Below are positions 50,901 to 60,384 of a DNA stretch of 64,000 nucleotides, piece after piece. The stretch lies in contig NZ_CP089848.1 in NCBI RefSeq assembly GCF_021266465.1, positions 124,001 through 188,000 on the forward strand. The letters are read 5' to 3'. This DNA comes from Paralcaligenes sp. KSB-10 (GTDB lineage: Bacteria; Pseudomonadota; Gammaproteobacteria; Burkholderiales; Burkholderiaceae_B). The stretch's first letter is position 1. Each line of letters begins with the position of its first letter. The position numbers and the translations under genes are program-made. The notes beneath the pieces are model-generated. The model was not told the DNA's origin. It was given only the letters and a program-made list of their open reading frames with translations, and made no database searches.

Positions 50901-51575
50901 CTAGGCGATGGGTTGTGGTTGCGACTGCAGGGCCTCGAAGACCCGCGCCCTGATTTCGTCGACGCTGCCCAAGCCGGAAATTTGCCGGAATGCGGGCGCC
51001 GCGGCCGCGCCGCTGCGGGCCCAGGAAGAGTAGTACTCGACCAGAGGCCGTGTCTGTTCGCGATAAACAGCGAGACGATGACGCACGGTTTCTTCGCGAT
51101 CATCGTCGCGCTGCACCAGCGGTTCGCCGCTTATGTCGTCGATTCCCGGCGTCTTGGGCGGGTTGAAAAGGATGTGATAGCTGCGTCCGCTGGCCGGGTG
51201 TACGCGTCGCCCGCTCATGCGTTCGATGATATTTTCTTCGGGAACCACCATTTCGACAACGTAGTCGAGCGCAACATGCGCTTCTTTGAGCGCGTCGGCC
51301 TGTGGAATGGTACGGGGAAATCCATCGAACAGATAACCGGGGTCGCAATCCGCTTGCTGCAGGCGATCCCGCACCAGGCCTATGATGATCTTGTCCGATA
51401 CCAGGCCGCCGGTGTCCATGATTTTCTTGGCTTCAAGGCCCAAGGGGGTCTGCGCCTTGACGGCGGCACGCAGCATATCGCCGGTCGAAATTTGGGGGAT
51501 TCCGAATTTTTGGGTGATAAACGCTGCCTGGGTGCCTTTTCCGGCGCCGGGGGGACCGAGTAGAATCAGTCGCAT
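50901..51575 (-). CDS. adk: Adenylate kinase
   Basis: The 224-residue protein has the P-loop GPPGAGKGT (7-15), the AMP-binding [10 protein letters not shown], the LID with [14 protein letters not shown] and the motif FDGFPRT. The LID lacks the four-cysteine zinc site, as in most Gram-negative enzymes. It interconverts ATP and AMP with two ADP. It lies 190 bp after kdsB, so it probably has its own promoter. Confidence 0.97.
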   Translation of the reverse strand: MRLILLGPPGAGKGTQAAFITQKFGIPQISTGDMLRAAVKAQTPLGLEAKKIMDTGGLVSDKIIIGLVRDRLQQADCDPGYLFDGFPRTIPQADALKEAHVALDYVVEMVVPEENIIERMSGRRVHPASGRSYHILFNPPKTPGIDDISGEPLVQRDDDREETVRHRLAVYREQTRPLVEYYSSWARSGAAAAPAFRQISGLGSVDEIRARVFEALQSQPQPIA

Positions 51576-51765
51576 GAATTCCTCTCCTGGAGTTTTTTAA
51601 CTTTTTCCGATTATGCCGCAACGCAGCAATTTCTGCATGGGGCGGGAACGATTACATTTTCAAATTGATCGTGCACGTGTACGCGAAACACGGACGGTAC
51701 ACAAGCGGCGGGACGTGAAGCCCACCAAGTGCGCGGTTAATTTAGAAATGGAATTGGAAGACGAT

Positions 51766-52530
51766 TTATAACCGATTTACAAAAGCCTGGCGTACCCGGA
51801 TCAAGTCGCTTTCAGTGTCGACCCCGGCTGCGGGATGTTCGTGAGTGATGTATACCGCGATCGAATAGCCGTTTTCCATGGCGCGAAGCTGCTCGAGCGA
51901 TTCGAAGCGCTCAAGTTGCCCAATCGGCAAGGAGGGAAATTTTTCAAGAAAGCCTACCCGGTAGGCATACAGGCCGATATGGTGCAGCGCTGGAATATCC
52001 GCAGCCAGCCTCTGCTGGCCATCGGCCAATGCGTCGCGTGCCCAGGGTATCGGGGCGCGCGAAAAATACAAGGCGTGCTGGCGCTGGTCGCATACCACCT
52101 TGACGACGTTGGGGTTGAACAGCGTATCGGCCTGGGTAATCGGACTGGCGCAGGTGGCGATGGCGGCGTCATGGTCCTGTGCGAGCAGAGCTGCGACCGC
52201 ATTGATTTGCATCGGATCGACAAGGGGTTCGTCGCCCTGGACATTGACCACTATGGTGTCGCCCGCCAAGCTTAAACGGCTGGCGACTTCGGCCAGCCTG
52301 TCGGTGCCGGTGGGGTGATCGGACCGGGTAAGCAGCGCTTCGAAACCGTGGGCCTGGACTACGGCCTGAATATGGCCATCATCGGTGGCGACGATGACCC
52401 GGTCGGCCAGCGAACGCGCTGCCTGTTCGGCGGTACGCACCACCATGGGTTTGCCCGCGATATCCAGCAAGGGTTTGCCGGGCAGCCGGGTTGACGCCGA
52501 GCGAGCGGGAATAATGGCAATGAAGCTCAC
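51766..52530 (-). CDS. kdsB: 3-deoxy-manno-octulosonate cytidylyltransferase
   Basis: The 254-residue protein starts [27 protein letters not shown], the conserved CTP-binding start. [12 protein letters not shown] follows, then RAPIPWARD and HIGLYAYRV. It activates Kdo as CMP-Kdo for lipid A-core assembly. It overlaps the Trm112-like gene by 4 nt and belongs to the lpxK series. Confidence 0.97.
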   Translation of the reverse strand: MSFIAIIPARSASTRLPGKPLLDIAGKPMVVRTAEQAARSLADRVIVATDDGHIQAVVQAHGFEALLTRSDHPTGTDRLAEVASRLSLAGDTIVVNVQGDEPLVDPMQINAVAALLAQDHDAAIATCASPITQADTLFNPNVVKVVCDQRQHALYFSRAPIPWARDALADGQQRLAADIPALHHIGLYAYRVGFLEKFPSLPIGQLERFESLEQLRAMENGYSIAVYITHEHPAAGVDTESDLIRVRQAFVNRL

Positions 52531-52718
52531 GCTGCGCTCGCGCCGGATGGGCTGGCATGCAGGTCGCGGGCCTCGTTTTCGAGCATGACAGGAATGCCGT
52601 CGCGTATCGGGAAGGCCAGCTTATCGGCGGAACAAATCAGTTCCTGGTGTTCACGTTCATAGTGCAGGGGCCCTTTGCAAAGAGGGCAAACCAGAATTTC
52701 AAGCAGGCGGGATTCCAT
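52527..52718 (-). CDS. Trm112/UPF0434 (YcaR) family protein
   Basis: The 63-residue protein has a small zinc-ribbon-like fold with C11, C14 and C29 ([10 protein letters not shown] and [19 protein letters not shown]). The fourth cysteine is replaced by Ala-Asp at the usual place, as in YcaR proteins. YcaR lies between lpxK and kdsB in many proteobacteria. Its role is not established. Confidence 0.9.
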   Translation of the reverse strand: MESRLLEILVCPLCKGPLHYEREHQELICSADKLAFPIRDGIPVMLENEARDLHASPSGASAA

Positions 52719-52830
52719 GGCAGACTCCTGGCAATAATAGGTTCAAGCCCTGAAGTGTAATTCGCCCCGCGGGTTTTTAGAAATCACTGGAGCCGTCCTG
52801 CGATGTCAAGCCCGTTTCGCCAGGCGCGGA

Positions 52831-53907
52831 TTATTCCACGCCGCAGGGCTGGCGGGACTTTGCCTCGGCAATCAGACTGAGTTTCCTGTGCAATTCGTCG
52901 AGCCAGTCCGATTCGGAAAATTGCGGAAGGACATCGACAGCCCACAGGCGTTCGTCTTGAAAATGCATGCACTTTACCGCGTCCTTGGCCGTGATCAGGA
53001 TCAGATCCGTATCGAGTTGCTCGAAGGGAGAGCGCGTGTAGGGATCGTGATCCGGCATGGCTACCGTTTTATCGAGATCGAGGCCGCATTCTTGCAGCAT
53101 GGCAAAAAAGCGCGCAGGGTGGCCGATGCCCGCCATCGCCCCAAGGGAAGCATGGCGATAGCGCTCACGCCAATCGTTCCACGCGAGCTTTTCGCCCGAG
53201 ATCAGATGGCGCACGCTATCCGGGTGCAGTCGCATTGTCAGTTGGCGGGTGGCTAGGGCAAGCGGCGCTGGGACATCTTGGCCCGCGGTCAGGTTGGTAA
53301 TCAGGTAATCGACGCTGGCCAGGCGGCTGGCAGGCTCGCGCAGGGGGCCGGCGGGCAGCATCCGGCCGTTGCCCAGGCCGCGTGCGTCCTGCACGACGAT
53401 TTCAATGTCTCGCGCCAGAGCCAGGTGTTGCAGGCCATCGTCGGCGATAATGAGATTTACATCGGGATAGTGCTGTTCCAGCGCATGCAGCGCCAAGGCT
53501 CGCACGGAGTGCACGGCAACGGGCACATTGCCGTTTGCCGCAATCAGCGATGGTTCGTCGCCGAATTCACGTGGGTCGAGTTGCCCGTGGCCTGTTCTGG
53601 CCTCATTCCCGGCATGGCCGCCGTAGCCTCGGCTGATGATTCCCGGCCGCCATCCACGAGCCTGCAGCGCGTGAATCAGGGCCAGCACGACTGGAGTCTT
53701 GCCGGTTCCCCCGACGTAGAGATTGCCGACGACAATCACGGGGTGGGGCGATGAGGCGCCGCGTCGGGTGCCTTGCCTATAGCGTTGCTGTTTGCGCTTG
53801 ACGTAATGACCGGCCAGCCAGGACAGGGGCAGCAGCAGCGTGCTGGCGATCCCTTTGCTGCGCCAGAGCCCCTGCAAGGCCTGTGTAAAGAAAAGCGGCG
53901 GTCTCAA
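52831..53907 (-). CDS. lpxK: Tetraacyldisaccharide 4'-kinase
   Basis: The 358-residue membrane-associated kinase has the P-loop VVGNLYVGGTGKT (59-71). ISRGYGG follows, then DEPSLIA, and DDGLQH, the LpxK signature. It phosphorylates the lipid A disaccharide at the 4' position to form lipid IVA. It overlaps the exbD-like gene by 4 nt. No msbA lies upstream; the ExbBD pair takes that place. Confidence 0.95.
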   Translation of the reverse strand: MRPPLFFTQALQGLWRSKGIASTLLLPLSWLAGHYVKRKQQRYRQGTRRGASSPHPVIVVGNLYVGGTGKTPVVLALIHALQARGWRPGIISRGYGGHAGNEARTGHGQLDPREFGDEPSLIAANGNVPVAVHSVRALALHALEQHYPDVNLIIADDGLQHLALARDIEIVVQDARGLGNGRMLPAGPLREPASRLASVDYLITNLTAGQDVPAPLALATRQLTMRLHPDSVRHLISGEKLAWNDWRERYRHASLGAMAGIGHPARFFAMLQECGLDLDKTVAMPDHDPYTRSPFEQLDTDLILITAKDAVKCMHFQDERLWAVDVLPQFSESDWLDELHRKLSLIAEAKSRQPCGVE

Positions 53908-54314
53908 GGGGAACTGCGGGTTGCAAAGTTAACCCGGCTGATATGCGCCAGCTGCGCGGCTTCCATGACGCGCACCACCGACTCGTGCGTGCTTTGCGCA
54001 TCGGCGTTGATTACCAGTACCGGGTCGTTTTTGTTGCGCGCTGCCGAAACCAGTGCCTGGACGATATCTTCGGTGTTTTGGCCGGACAGCAATTGTCCGT
54101 CGAGGGCATAGATGCCTTCCTGGCTGATGGCGATATTGATGGCCGTTGTGTCCACCGCTTCGGCTTGTGCCTGTGGAAGCGAGATCTTGAGCTGGCTTAG
54201 TCGCGTAAACGAGGTCGTGGCGGTCAAAAATATCAGAATGACCAGCAGTACGTCGATCAGGGGAATCAGATTGATTTCCGGCTCGTCGCTGGACGGATAT
54301 GGGCGGAAATTCAT
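53904..54314 (-). CDS. ExbD/TolR-family protein (lpxK-linked)
   Basis: The 136-residue protein has an N-terminal membrane helix with the proton-carrying aspartate (EINLIPLIDVLLVILIFLTATTSF) and a periplasmic domain. It overlaps exbB-like and lpxK genes by 4 nt each. It is distinct from the tonB-linked ExbD. Its partner may be a TonB or Tol-like protein elsewhere or a lipid-envelope function suggested by lpxK linkage. Confidence 0.92.
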   Translation of the reverse strand: MNFRPYPSSDEPEINLIPLIDVLLVILIFLTATTSFTRLSQLKISLPQAQAEAVDTTAINIAISQEGIYALDGQLLSGQNTEDIVQALVSAARNKNDPVLVINADAQSTHESVVRVMEAAQLAHISRVNFATRSSP

Positions 54315-54937
54315 CGCGAGGCCTCCGGGCCGGCTTGTGTTTTCTTTGCCAGCATGCGATTTAACGCACTGGCTTCGCGTTCCATCTGATGCAGGCAGTG
54401 CTCGACCTTCGAGCGGAAGTAGCGGTGAAAGATCAAGGCGGGAATGGCAATGATGATACCAAACCCGGTGTTATACAAGGCCATCGAAATACCTCGGGCC
54501 AGTTGGGCCGGATCGCCGCCGGTCGGGCTGTATGACGCGAAAATCTCGATCATGCCGACCACGGTGCCAAACAAGCCCATCAATGGGGCTATCACGGCGA
54601 TCGTCGCCAGGGCGGGCAAGTAGCGATTCAGGCGGTGCGCCACATCTTTGCCGACCTCTTCGATGGCGGCAGTGCGATACGCCTCGTCGTCGTTGCGGTT
54701 TAGGAGTGCTTCGGCCAGTACCCGGCCCAGAGGCGAACTGGCGGCCAGCTTCGTGATGGCCTCCGGTGTGTCGTTGCGTTGCCGGATCAACTCAAGGACC
54801 TGGGCCGCAAGCCGCGGCGGTAGAATCAGCTTCGTGCGCAGGGACAGGAAACGTTCGATAATCAATGCCAGGCCTAGCACCGATGTAGCAATGAGCAGCC
54901 ATATCGGCCAGCCCGCTTCATGAATGATTTCGAGCAA
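54311..54937 (-). CDS. MotA/TolQ/ExbB-family proton channel (lpxK-linked)
   Basis: The 208-residue form starts at TTG 54937, which has a GGAG site 7 bp before it. A longer TTG start at 54973 has none. It has three membrane helices, with LATIAVIAPLMGLFGTVVGMIEIFASYS and GISMALYNTGFGIIIAIPALIFHRYF. It pairs with the adjacent ExbD. It starts the leftward lpxK series, directly beside a large AT-rich intergenic region. Confidence 0.92.
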   Translation of the reverse strand: MLEIIHEAGWPIWLLIATSVLGLALIIERFLSLRTKLILPPRLAAQVLELIRQRNDTPEAITKLAASSPLGRVLAEALLNRNDDEAYRTAAIEEVGKDVAHRLNRYLPALATIAVIAPLMGLFGTVVGMIEIFASYSPTGGDPAQLARGISMALYNTGFGIIIAIPALIFHRYFRSKVEHCLHQMEREASALNRMLAKKTQAGPEASR

Positions 54938-55508
54938 AATGCGTCTCCGCCAGAGTGAAACAGTGATGAACAAGCTGGTATTTTAAGGGCAAGTGTTCTA
55001 CTTGCCAGATAAACCGGAAGCCACCGGGTGCGATGTTCCTGTTGTGTATCCCGGTTAATGGGAGTTCCGTTCCGGTATTTGGCCGGCTTCGGGACATACG
55101 GAATTTAAACAGCGCTTGTAGCTTGCCTTGGCGCTTACGACGGGCTGAAGACGCGCATGTAGATTAAAAAGCGTGAGGCAAATTGGCTTGAGGCCTTGGT
55201 TTCCCGAGAGTATCCACAGAATCTGTGGATAATTATGTGTAAAACTTTCGGCTAAGGCGCTATTCATTGGGTCTAGAGGTCGATTGGTCAATTTGAGGTC
55301 AATGTTAGAAATTCTCGTATATTTATATATATCAATTACTTACAAGATTAATTTAAAGAATGATTGTATCTTTGGATCAAATTGGATTGATATTTCAGTA
55401 GTTTGACAAAACATGTTTCCCTGTGGACAGCAATTCAAAGAAAGTTGCCTGTTTGCCGGAATTTCGCAGTAAATCGAACATCATTTTTTTAAAAATCAGC
55501 CTCCAGCC
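54938..55508. other. Large AT-rich intergenic region with a DnaA-box cluster
   Basis: A 571-bp region between divergent ExbB-like and xseA genes has no believable gene. A palindrome TATCCACAGA-A-TCTGTGGATA (55211-55231) contains two opposed DnaA-box-like sites (55210-55218 and TGTGGATAA at 55224-55232, the latter a perfect box). A third is TGTGTAAAA (55236-55244) and a weaker one is TGTGGACAG (55422-55430). A run of nearly pure A+T lies at about 55316-55375. It could be a replication origin or a DnaA-controlled promoter. Confidence 0.5.
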
Positions 55509-56858
55509 ATGTATACAGATAATCCGGTTTTAGCTCGCGATCCCATCCTGTCGGTGTCCCAACTCAACCAGCAGGTCGGGCAGTTGCTCGCCGGGCATTT
55601 TTCGCAAATATGGGTAAGGGGGGAGATATCGAACTTTACCCAGGCGGCGTCGGGGCATTGGTACTTTACGATCAAGGATGAGCGATCCGCCGTACGGGCT
55701 GTCATGTTTCGTGGCCGGGCCCAGAGTGTGGGTTTTGTGCCAAAGGCCGGGGAACGATTCGAATTTCGCGCCAGCGTGACTTTGTACGAGGCCCGCGGCG
55801 ACTATCAGTTGCAGGTCGAAGCGCTGAGGCGCGCCGGCCGGGGTGACCTGCATGAAGCTTTTTTAATGCTCAAGGACAAGTTGGCGGCCGAAGGCCTGTT
55901 CGATGCGGATCGCAAGCGTCCGATCAAAACCATGCCTCGCGCAATCGGCGTGGTCACCTCGCTGGCCGCGGCAGCCTTGCACGACGTCCTGTCGGCCATG
56001 GCGCGCCGCGCGCCGCACGTTCAGGTTATTGTCTATCCGGCGCCGGTGCAGGGCCAGGATGCCGCCGGGAAACTCAGGCAGTCGCTGAGCGTCGCCTGTG
56101 AGCGTAATGAAGTCGACACGCTGCTTTTGGTGCGGGGAGGGGGCAGCCTCGAGGACCTCTGGAGCTTCAACGATGAGGCGCTGGCCCGCCTGATTGCGTC
56201 CAGCCCCATTCCCGTGATCAGCGGCGTTGGCCACGAAACCGATTTTACGATTGCCGATTTTGTGGCCGATTTGCGTGCGCCCACCCCCACGGCCGCGGCC
56301 GAGCTTTGCTGCCAGGCTCGCCAGGAGTGCCTGGCCCAGGTCCGGTCGGCGCTGGCGACGCTGACGGCACAGCAGCATCGCTTGCTGGAGCGTGCCGCCT
56401 TGCGGCTGGATCGGGCGGTGGCCATGCTGGCCTCGCCGCAGCAGCGCCTGGCGCAGCAGGGTGAGCGTTTGCAGGTTTTGATGAATCGTTTGGTGCGCGT
56501 GGCCACCGGTTTGTCCGAACGCCCCGCGGCGCGTCTGGGTCAGTTGCAAGGCCGCCTGGCTCACGCCGAACCCGACGTCGTTCGCCGACGGCATGATCTG
56601 GGCCAGTACGCCTCGCGCCTGTCGCGTTCCGGGCAAGGCATGCTGGTGCGGCAACAGGCGCGATTGGCGGCGGCCGCTCAAACCCTCGAAGCCTTGAATC
56701 CCAGAAAAATACTTGGCCGCGGCTACGCCATCGTGCGCAACCAGCAGGGTGCGTTGGTAAAAGATGCAAGTGCCTTGAGCCCCGGCGAGCATCTGCAGCT
56801 GGAATTGAGTCAAGGCGGAGCGGAGGTTGCGGTTCTGCAGGCACATGGACTAATCTAA
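55509..56858 (+). CDS. xseA: Exodeoxyribonuclease VII large subunit
   Basis: The 449-residue protein has an OB-fold N-terminal domain (SVSQLNQQVGQLLAGHFSQIWVRGEISNFTQAASGHWYFTIKDERS, about 15-100). The catalytic core includes PRAIGVVTS, GQDAAGKL and LLVRGGGSLEDLWSFNDE. A long coiled-coil region and a C-terminal NPRKILGRGYAI follow. With XseB it degrades single-stranded DNA into oligonucleotides. xseB is not adjacent. The gene is preceded by the AT-rich DnaA-box region. Confidence 0.96.
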   Translation: MYTDNPVLARDPILSVSQLNQQVGQLLAGHFSQIWVRGEISNFTQAASGHWYFTIKDERSAVRAVMFRGRAQSVGFVPKAGERFEFRASVTLYEARGDYQLQVEALRRAGRGDLHEAFLMLKDKLAAEGLFDADRKRPIKTMPRAIGVVTSLAAAALHDVLSAMARRAPHVQVIVYPAPVQGQDAAGKLRQSLSVACERNEVDTLLLVRGGGSLEDLWSFNDEALARLIASSPIPVISGVGHETDFTIADFVADLRAPTPTAAAELCCQARQECLAQVRSALATLTAQQHRLLERAALRLDRAVAMLASPQQRLAQQGERLQVLMNRLVRVATGLSERPAARLGQLQGRLAHAEPDVVRRRHDLGQYASRLSRSGQGMLVRQQARLAAAAQTLEALNPRKILGRGYAIVRNQQGALVKDASALSPGEHLQLELSQGGAEVAVLQAHGLI

Positions 56859-56960
56859 CTTTTTGTGGCCCTATATACTTATTCGGGATTCGTCACGATT
56901 TATTCTCTCGTTCCCGATACAATGAACGAGCTAACTTTGTTTTTTTGAAGGAAATTGAAT

Positions 56961-57539
56961 ATGGCACACACGCTTCCCCCTCTTCCTTATGCGCTGGACG
57001 CCCTGGCTCCGCATATTTCGAAAGAAACCCTCGAATTTCATTACGGCAAGCACCACCAGTCGTATGTCACCAATCTGAATAACCTGATCGCCGGAACCGA
57101 ATTCGAATCGGCATCGCTCGAAGATACCGTGAAAAAGGCGTCGGGCGGTGTATTCAATAATGCGGCGCAAATCTGGAACCATACGTTCTACTGGAACAGC
57201 TTGTCGCCCAATGGCGGCGGCGAACCGGCCGGCAAGCTGTTGGATGCGATCAATGCCAAATGGGGCAGCGCAGCCGCCTTCAAAGAGGCTTTCAGCAAAT
57301 CGGCCGCGGGCAACTTTGGTTCAGGCTGGACCTGGCTGGTCAAAAAGGCAGATGGCTCGCTCGATATCGTTAACACCAGCAACGCCGCAACGCCCCTCAC
57401 CACAGCCGATGTTCCGCTGCTGACCTGTGACGTCTGGGAGCACGCGTACTACATCGATTACCGCAATGCCCGCCCCAAGTATCTGGAAAATTTCTGGAAC
57501 CTGGTCAATTGGAAGTTTGCCGCAACCAATCTCGGCTAA
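56961..57539 (+). CDS. sodB: Superoxide dismutase, Fe type
   Basis: The 192-residue form starts at the ATG at 56961 with a GAAGGAAA site. Metal ligands are H27, H74, D157 and H161. The Fe-type glutamine is Q69 in [14 protein letters not shown]. It has no signal peptide, so it is cytoplasmic. A strong terminator follows at 28 bp, whose 3' arm also carries the ribosome-binding site of the next gene. Confidence 0.97.
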   Translation: MAHTLPPLPYALDALAPHISKETLEFHYGKHHQSYVTNLNNLIAGTEFESASLEDTVKKASGGVFNNAAQIWNHTFYWNSLSPNGGGEPAGKLLDAINAKWGSAAAFKEAFSKSAAGNFGSGWTWLVKKADGSLDIVNTSNAATPLTTADVPLLTCDVWEHAYYIDYRNARPKYLENFWNLVNWKFAATNLG

Positions 57540-57566
57540 TCGCTTCCAGACAATTTATCGGATCAG

Positions 57567-57590
57567 ACCCTCGCTTGCCGAGGGTTTTTA
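57567..57590 (+). terminator. sodB terminator
   Basis: ACCCTCG-CTTGC-CGAGGGT is followed by TTTTA. The 3' arm also contains GAGGG, which could be the ribosome-binding site of clcA, 7 bp before its ATG at 57592. Confidence 0.9.
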
Positions 57591-57591
57591 T

Positions 57592-59070
57592 ATGTTTGCC
57601 ATGAGCATTCTCTTTCCTTTGCGGCAAGCCTATTCGAGCCTGCGCCAGGCCGCCCGGCGCAAGACCCGCCAGTTGCGGCGCCTGTCGCGCAAAACCTTGC
57701 AGCTCACCCTGCTGCTGGGCGGCTCCGCTCTGGTTGCCCTGGTCTCTCTGGGTTTTGCCAGGTTGGCAGACCTGGCTTTGCATTTGAACGGAAGTTGGAT
57801 GGCCAGATGGCCCTGGCTGGGGTGGATACTATTGCCCTTTGGCATGGCATTGATCCGTTGGCTGACCATGCGTTTCGCTCCTAACTCGGCCGGCAGCGGA
57901 ATTCCCCAGGTAATTGCTTCGCTTTCCCTGCCGCCGAGTCCCGGACGACGGCAATTGACGTCGCTGGCGCAGGCCGTATGGAAGATTCCACTGACGTTTG
58001 CCGGCCTGATGTTCGGAGCCTCGATCGGCCGGGAAGGGCCTTCGGTGCAGGTAGGGGCGGCCGTCATGCTGGCCTGGGGCAGTTTCTGGCAAAGAATGGG
58101 AGTTCCGCTCAAGGGGTTTCAAGTCAATGAGTTGATTGCCGCGGGAGCGGCAGGGGGCTTGGCGGCGGCGTTCAATGCGCCGTTGGCGGGCGTGATCTTC
58201 GCCATTGAAGAATTGGGCAGGGGCACGGCCCTGCGCTGGCACCGGCTGGTCCTGATCGGGGTGCTGGCGTCGGGTTTCCTGGTCGTGGCGCTGGTGGGCA
58301 ACAATCCTTATTTCGGCACGTTCTCCGGCCACGCCCTGAACAAGAACATGCTGCTCTGGACCCTGACTTGCGGCTTGGCCTGCGGAATTCTGGGAGGCCT
58401 GTTTTCCCAACTGCTGGGCAAAGGGCCGGCGTCGTTCGCGCCAGCCCGCTGGCGCAACTGGATTCGGCGCCATCCGGTTTGCCTGGCGTTCATCATGGGA
58501 CTGGCGGTGGCGGTGCTCGGTTTACTGACTCATAATTCGGTCTACGGAACAGGATACGCACATGCCTCGGAGGCATTGGCCGGGCATCCGCCCGAGGTCC
58601 CAGGCTTTGGGGTAGGCAAACTGCTGGCCACTGTTGCTTCTTATTGGGCTGGAATCCCCGGCGGGATTTTTACCCCGGCCCTGACGGCGGGAGCGGGCAT
58701 AGGCGCTCAATTGGGCGAGCTTGCGGGCGCGGCGGTCGATCCGCGCGTACTGGTGCTTATATCGATGGCTGCCTTTTTGGCCGCCGCCACGCAGGCTCCC
58801 CTGACAGCCAGCGTGGTGGTCATGGAAATGACGGGCAGCCAGCCTATGCTGTTCTGGCTGCTCGTAGGCTCCTTGTTTGCGTCCATTGTGTCGCGGCAGT
58901 TCGGCCCGCATGCGTTTTACCACAATGCCGCCGGCCGTTATCGGCATCGCGCTCACGAGTACAACCAATCCATGAAGGCGCCGGCATCGAATACCCCCGC
59001 AGTGCGAACCGGGGCGGCGACTGACCGTAGCGTGGACGAGCTCCGGGCTGATTCCGGAAAACCGGGCTGA
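57592..59070 (+). CDS. clcA: CLC-family chloride channel/antiporter
   Basis: The 492-residue form starts at the ATG at 57592. It has the CLC selectivity motifs GSGIPQV (101-107), GREGPSV with gating E148, and GIPGGIFTPAL. E148 matches E. coli ClcA E148, indicating that it belongs to the transporter branch, but the inner proton glutamate should be checked by alignment. It exchanges Cl- for H+ and helps acid resistance. It begins directly after the sodB terminator, so it may be expressed by read-through or by re-initiation. An in-frame ATG at 57601 is an alternative start. Confidence 0.9.
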   Translation: MFAMSILFPLRQAYSSLRQAARRKTRQLRRLSRKTLQLTLLLGGSALVALVSLGFARLADLALHLNGSWMARWPWLGWILLPFGMALIRWLTMRFAPNSAGSGIPQVIASLSLPPSPGRRQLTSLAQAVWKIPLTFAGLMFGASIGREGPSVQVGAAVMLAWGSFWQRMGVPLKGFQVNELIAAGAAGGLAAAFNAPLAGVIFAIEELGRGTALRWHRLVLIGVLASGFLVVALVGNNPYFGTFSGHALNKNMLLWTLTCGLACGILGGLFSQLLGKGPASFAPARWRNWIRRHPVCLAFIMGLAVAVLGLLTHNSVYGTGYAHASEALAGHPPEVPGFGVGKLLATVASYWAGIPGGIFTPALTAGAGIGAQLGELAGAAVDPRVLVLISMAAFLAAATQAPLTASVVVMEMTGSQPMLFWLLVGSLFASIVSRQFGPHAFYHNAAGRYRHRAHEYNQSMKAPASNTPAVRTGAATDRSVDELRADSGKPG

Positions 59071-59150
59071 ATGCGATAAGATAAGCGTTGAAGTCTGCCA
59101 TGCAGTCTGGCTTGCCAGACTCCCACCTATCTTGAAGCCCAGGTTTTTTT

Positions 59151-60356
59151 ATGACAACTCAAGCATTTATTTGCGACGCTACTCGCACTCCCTTTGGCCG
59201 CTATGGCGGCGCTCTGGCTCCGGTTCGCACCGATGACTTGGCCGCGGCGCCGCTCAAGGCCCTGGTCCAGCGCAATCCCGGCGTCGATTGGGCTCGTCTC
59301 GACGACGCTCTGTTCGGCTGTGCCAACCAGGCGGGCGAAGATAACCGTAATGTGGCTCGCATGGCCACCCTGCTGGCTGGCTTGCCGGTCGATGTTCCCG
59401 GCGGCACGATCAATCGCCTGTGCGGCTCAGGCCTCGATGCGCTGGGCACAGCCGCTCGCGCCATACGTGCCGGCGACGCGCAGTTCATATTGGCCGGCGG
59501 CGTCGAAAGCATGAGCCGGGCACCGTTTGTCATGGGCAAGGCCGAGTCGGCTTTTTCGCGCAGCGCCGCCATTTACGACACCACTATAGGCTGGCGTTTT
59601 GTAAACAAGCTGCTCAAAGCCCAATATGGCATCGATTCCATGCCGGAAACAGCCGAGAACGTTGCCGTCCAATTCAAGGTGTCCCGCGAAGACCAGGATC
59701 TTTTCGCTTTGGCCAGCCAGACCAAAACAGCGGCGGCTCAAAAGGCGGGCGTGTTTGCCTCCGAGATCACGCCGGTCGTGATTCCCCAAAAAAAGGGCGA
59801 TCCTGTGGTGGTCGATACCGACGAGCATCCCCGCCAAACCACGCTCGAAGCCCTGGCTCGCCTCAAGCCCATCGTACGTCCCGATGGCACCATCACGGCT
59901 GGCAATGCTTCGGGCGTCAACGACGGCGCGTGCGCCTTGCTGGTGGCTTCCGAGGCGATGGCCAAGGCGCAGGGGCTGGTGCCGCGTGCGCGGGTGGTTG
60001 CCATGGCAACGGCCGGCGTCGAGCCGCGCATCATGGGTATAGGGCCGGCCCCCGCTACGCAGAAAGTGCTGGCGCTTGCGGGCCTGACAATAGATCAAAT
60101 GGATGTGATCGAGCTGAATGAAGCTTTTGCCGCTCAGGGGCTTGCCGTCATGCGCCTGCTTGGCATTGCCGACAACGACCCGCGCGTCAATCCCGGCGGC
60201 GGCGCCATTGCCTTGGGCCACCCATTGGGGGCCAGCGGCGCACGGCTGGCTATTACCGCGGTCAATCAATTGCATCGGACCGGCGGCCGCTATGCGCTGT
60301 GCACCATGTGCATAGGGGTGGGTCAGGGCATCGCCGTGGTGCTGGAGCGGGTTTAA
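59151..60356 (+). CDS. pcaF: 3-oxoadipyl-CoA/acetyl-CoA acyltransferase (PcaF-like)
   Basis: The 401-residue protein is a thiolase with nucleophile C91 ([11 protein letters not shown]), [11 protein letters not shown] with the catalytic histidine, and C-terminal CIGVGQG with the second cysteine. The start [33 protein letters not shown] is characteristic of PcaF, which cleaves 3-oxoadipyl-CoA to succinyl-CoA and acetyl-CoA in the beta-ketoadipate pathway. No other pca genes are adjacent, so a general acetyl-CoA acetyltransferase role is possible. Confidence 0.87.
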   Translation: MTTQAFICDATRTPFGRYGGALAPVRTDDLAAAPLKALVQRNPGVDWARLDDALFGCANQAGEDNRNVARMATLLAGLPVDVPGGTINRLCGSGLDALGTAARAIRAGDAQFILAGGVESMSRAPFVMGKAESAFSRSAAIYDTTIGWRFVNKLLKAQYGIDSMPETAENVAVQFKVSREDQDLFALASQTKTAAAQKAGVFASEITPVVIPQKKGDPVVVDTDEHPRQTTLEALARLKPIVRPDGTITAGNASGVNDGACALLVASEAMAKAQGLVPRARVVAMATAGVEPRIMGIGPAPATQKVLALAGLTIDQMDVIELNEAFAAQGLAVMRLLGIADNDPRVNPGGGAIALGHPLGASGARLAITAVNQLHRTGGRYALCTMCIGVGQGIAVVLERV

Positions 60357-60384
60357 TTTCCCTGCCGAAGTTTATTCGAACGCG

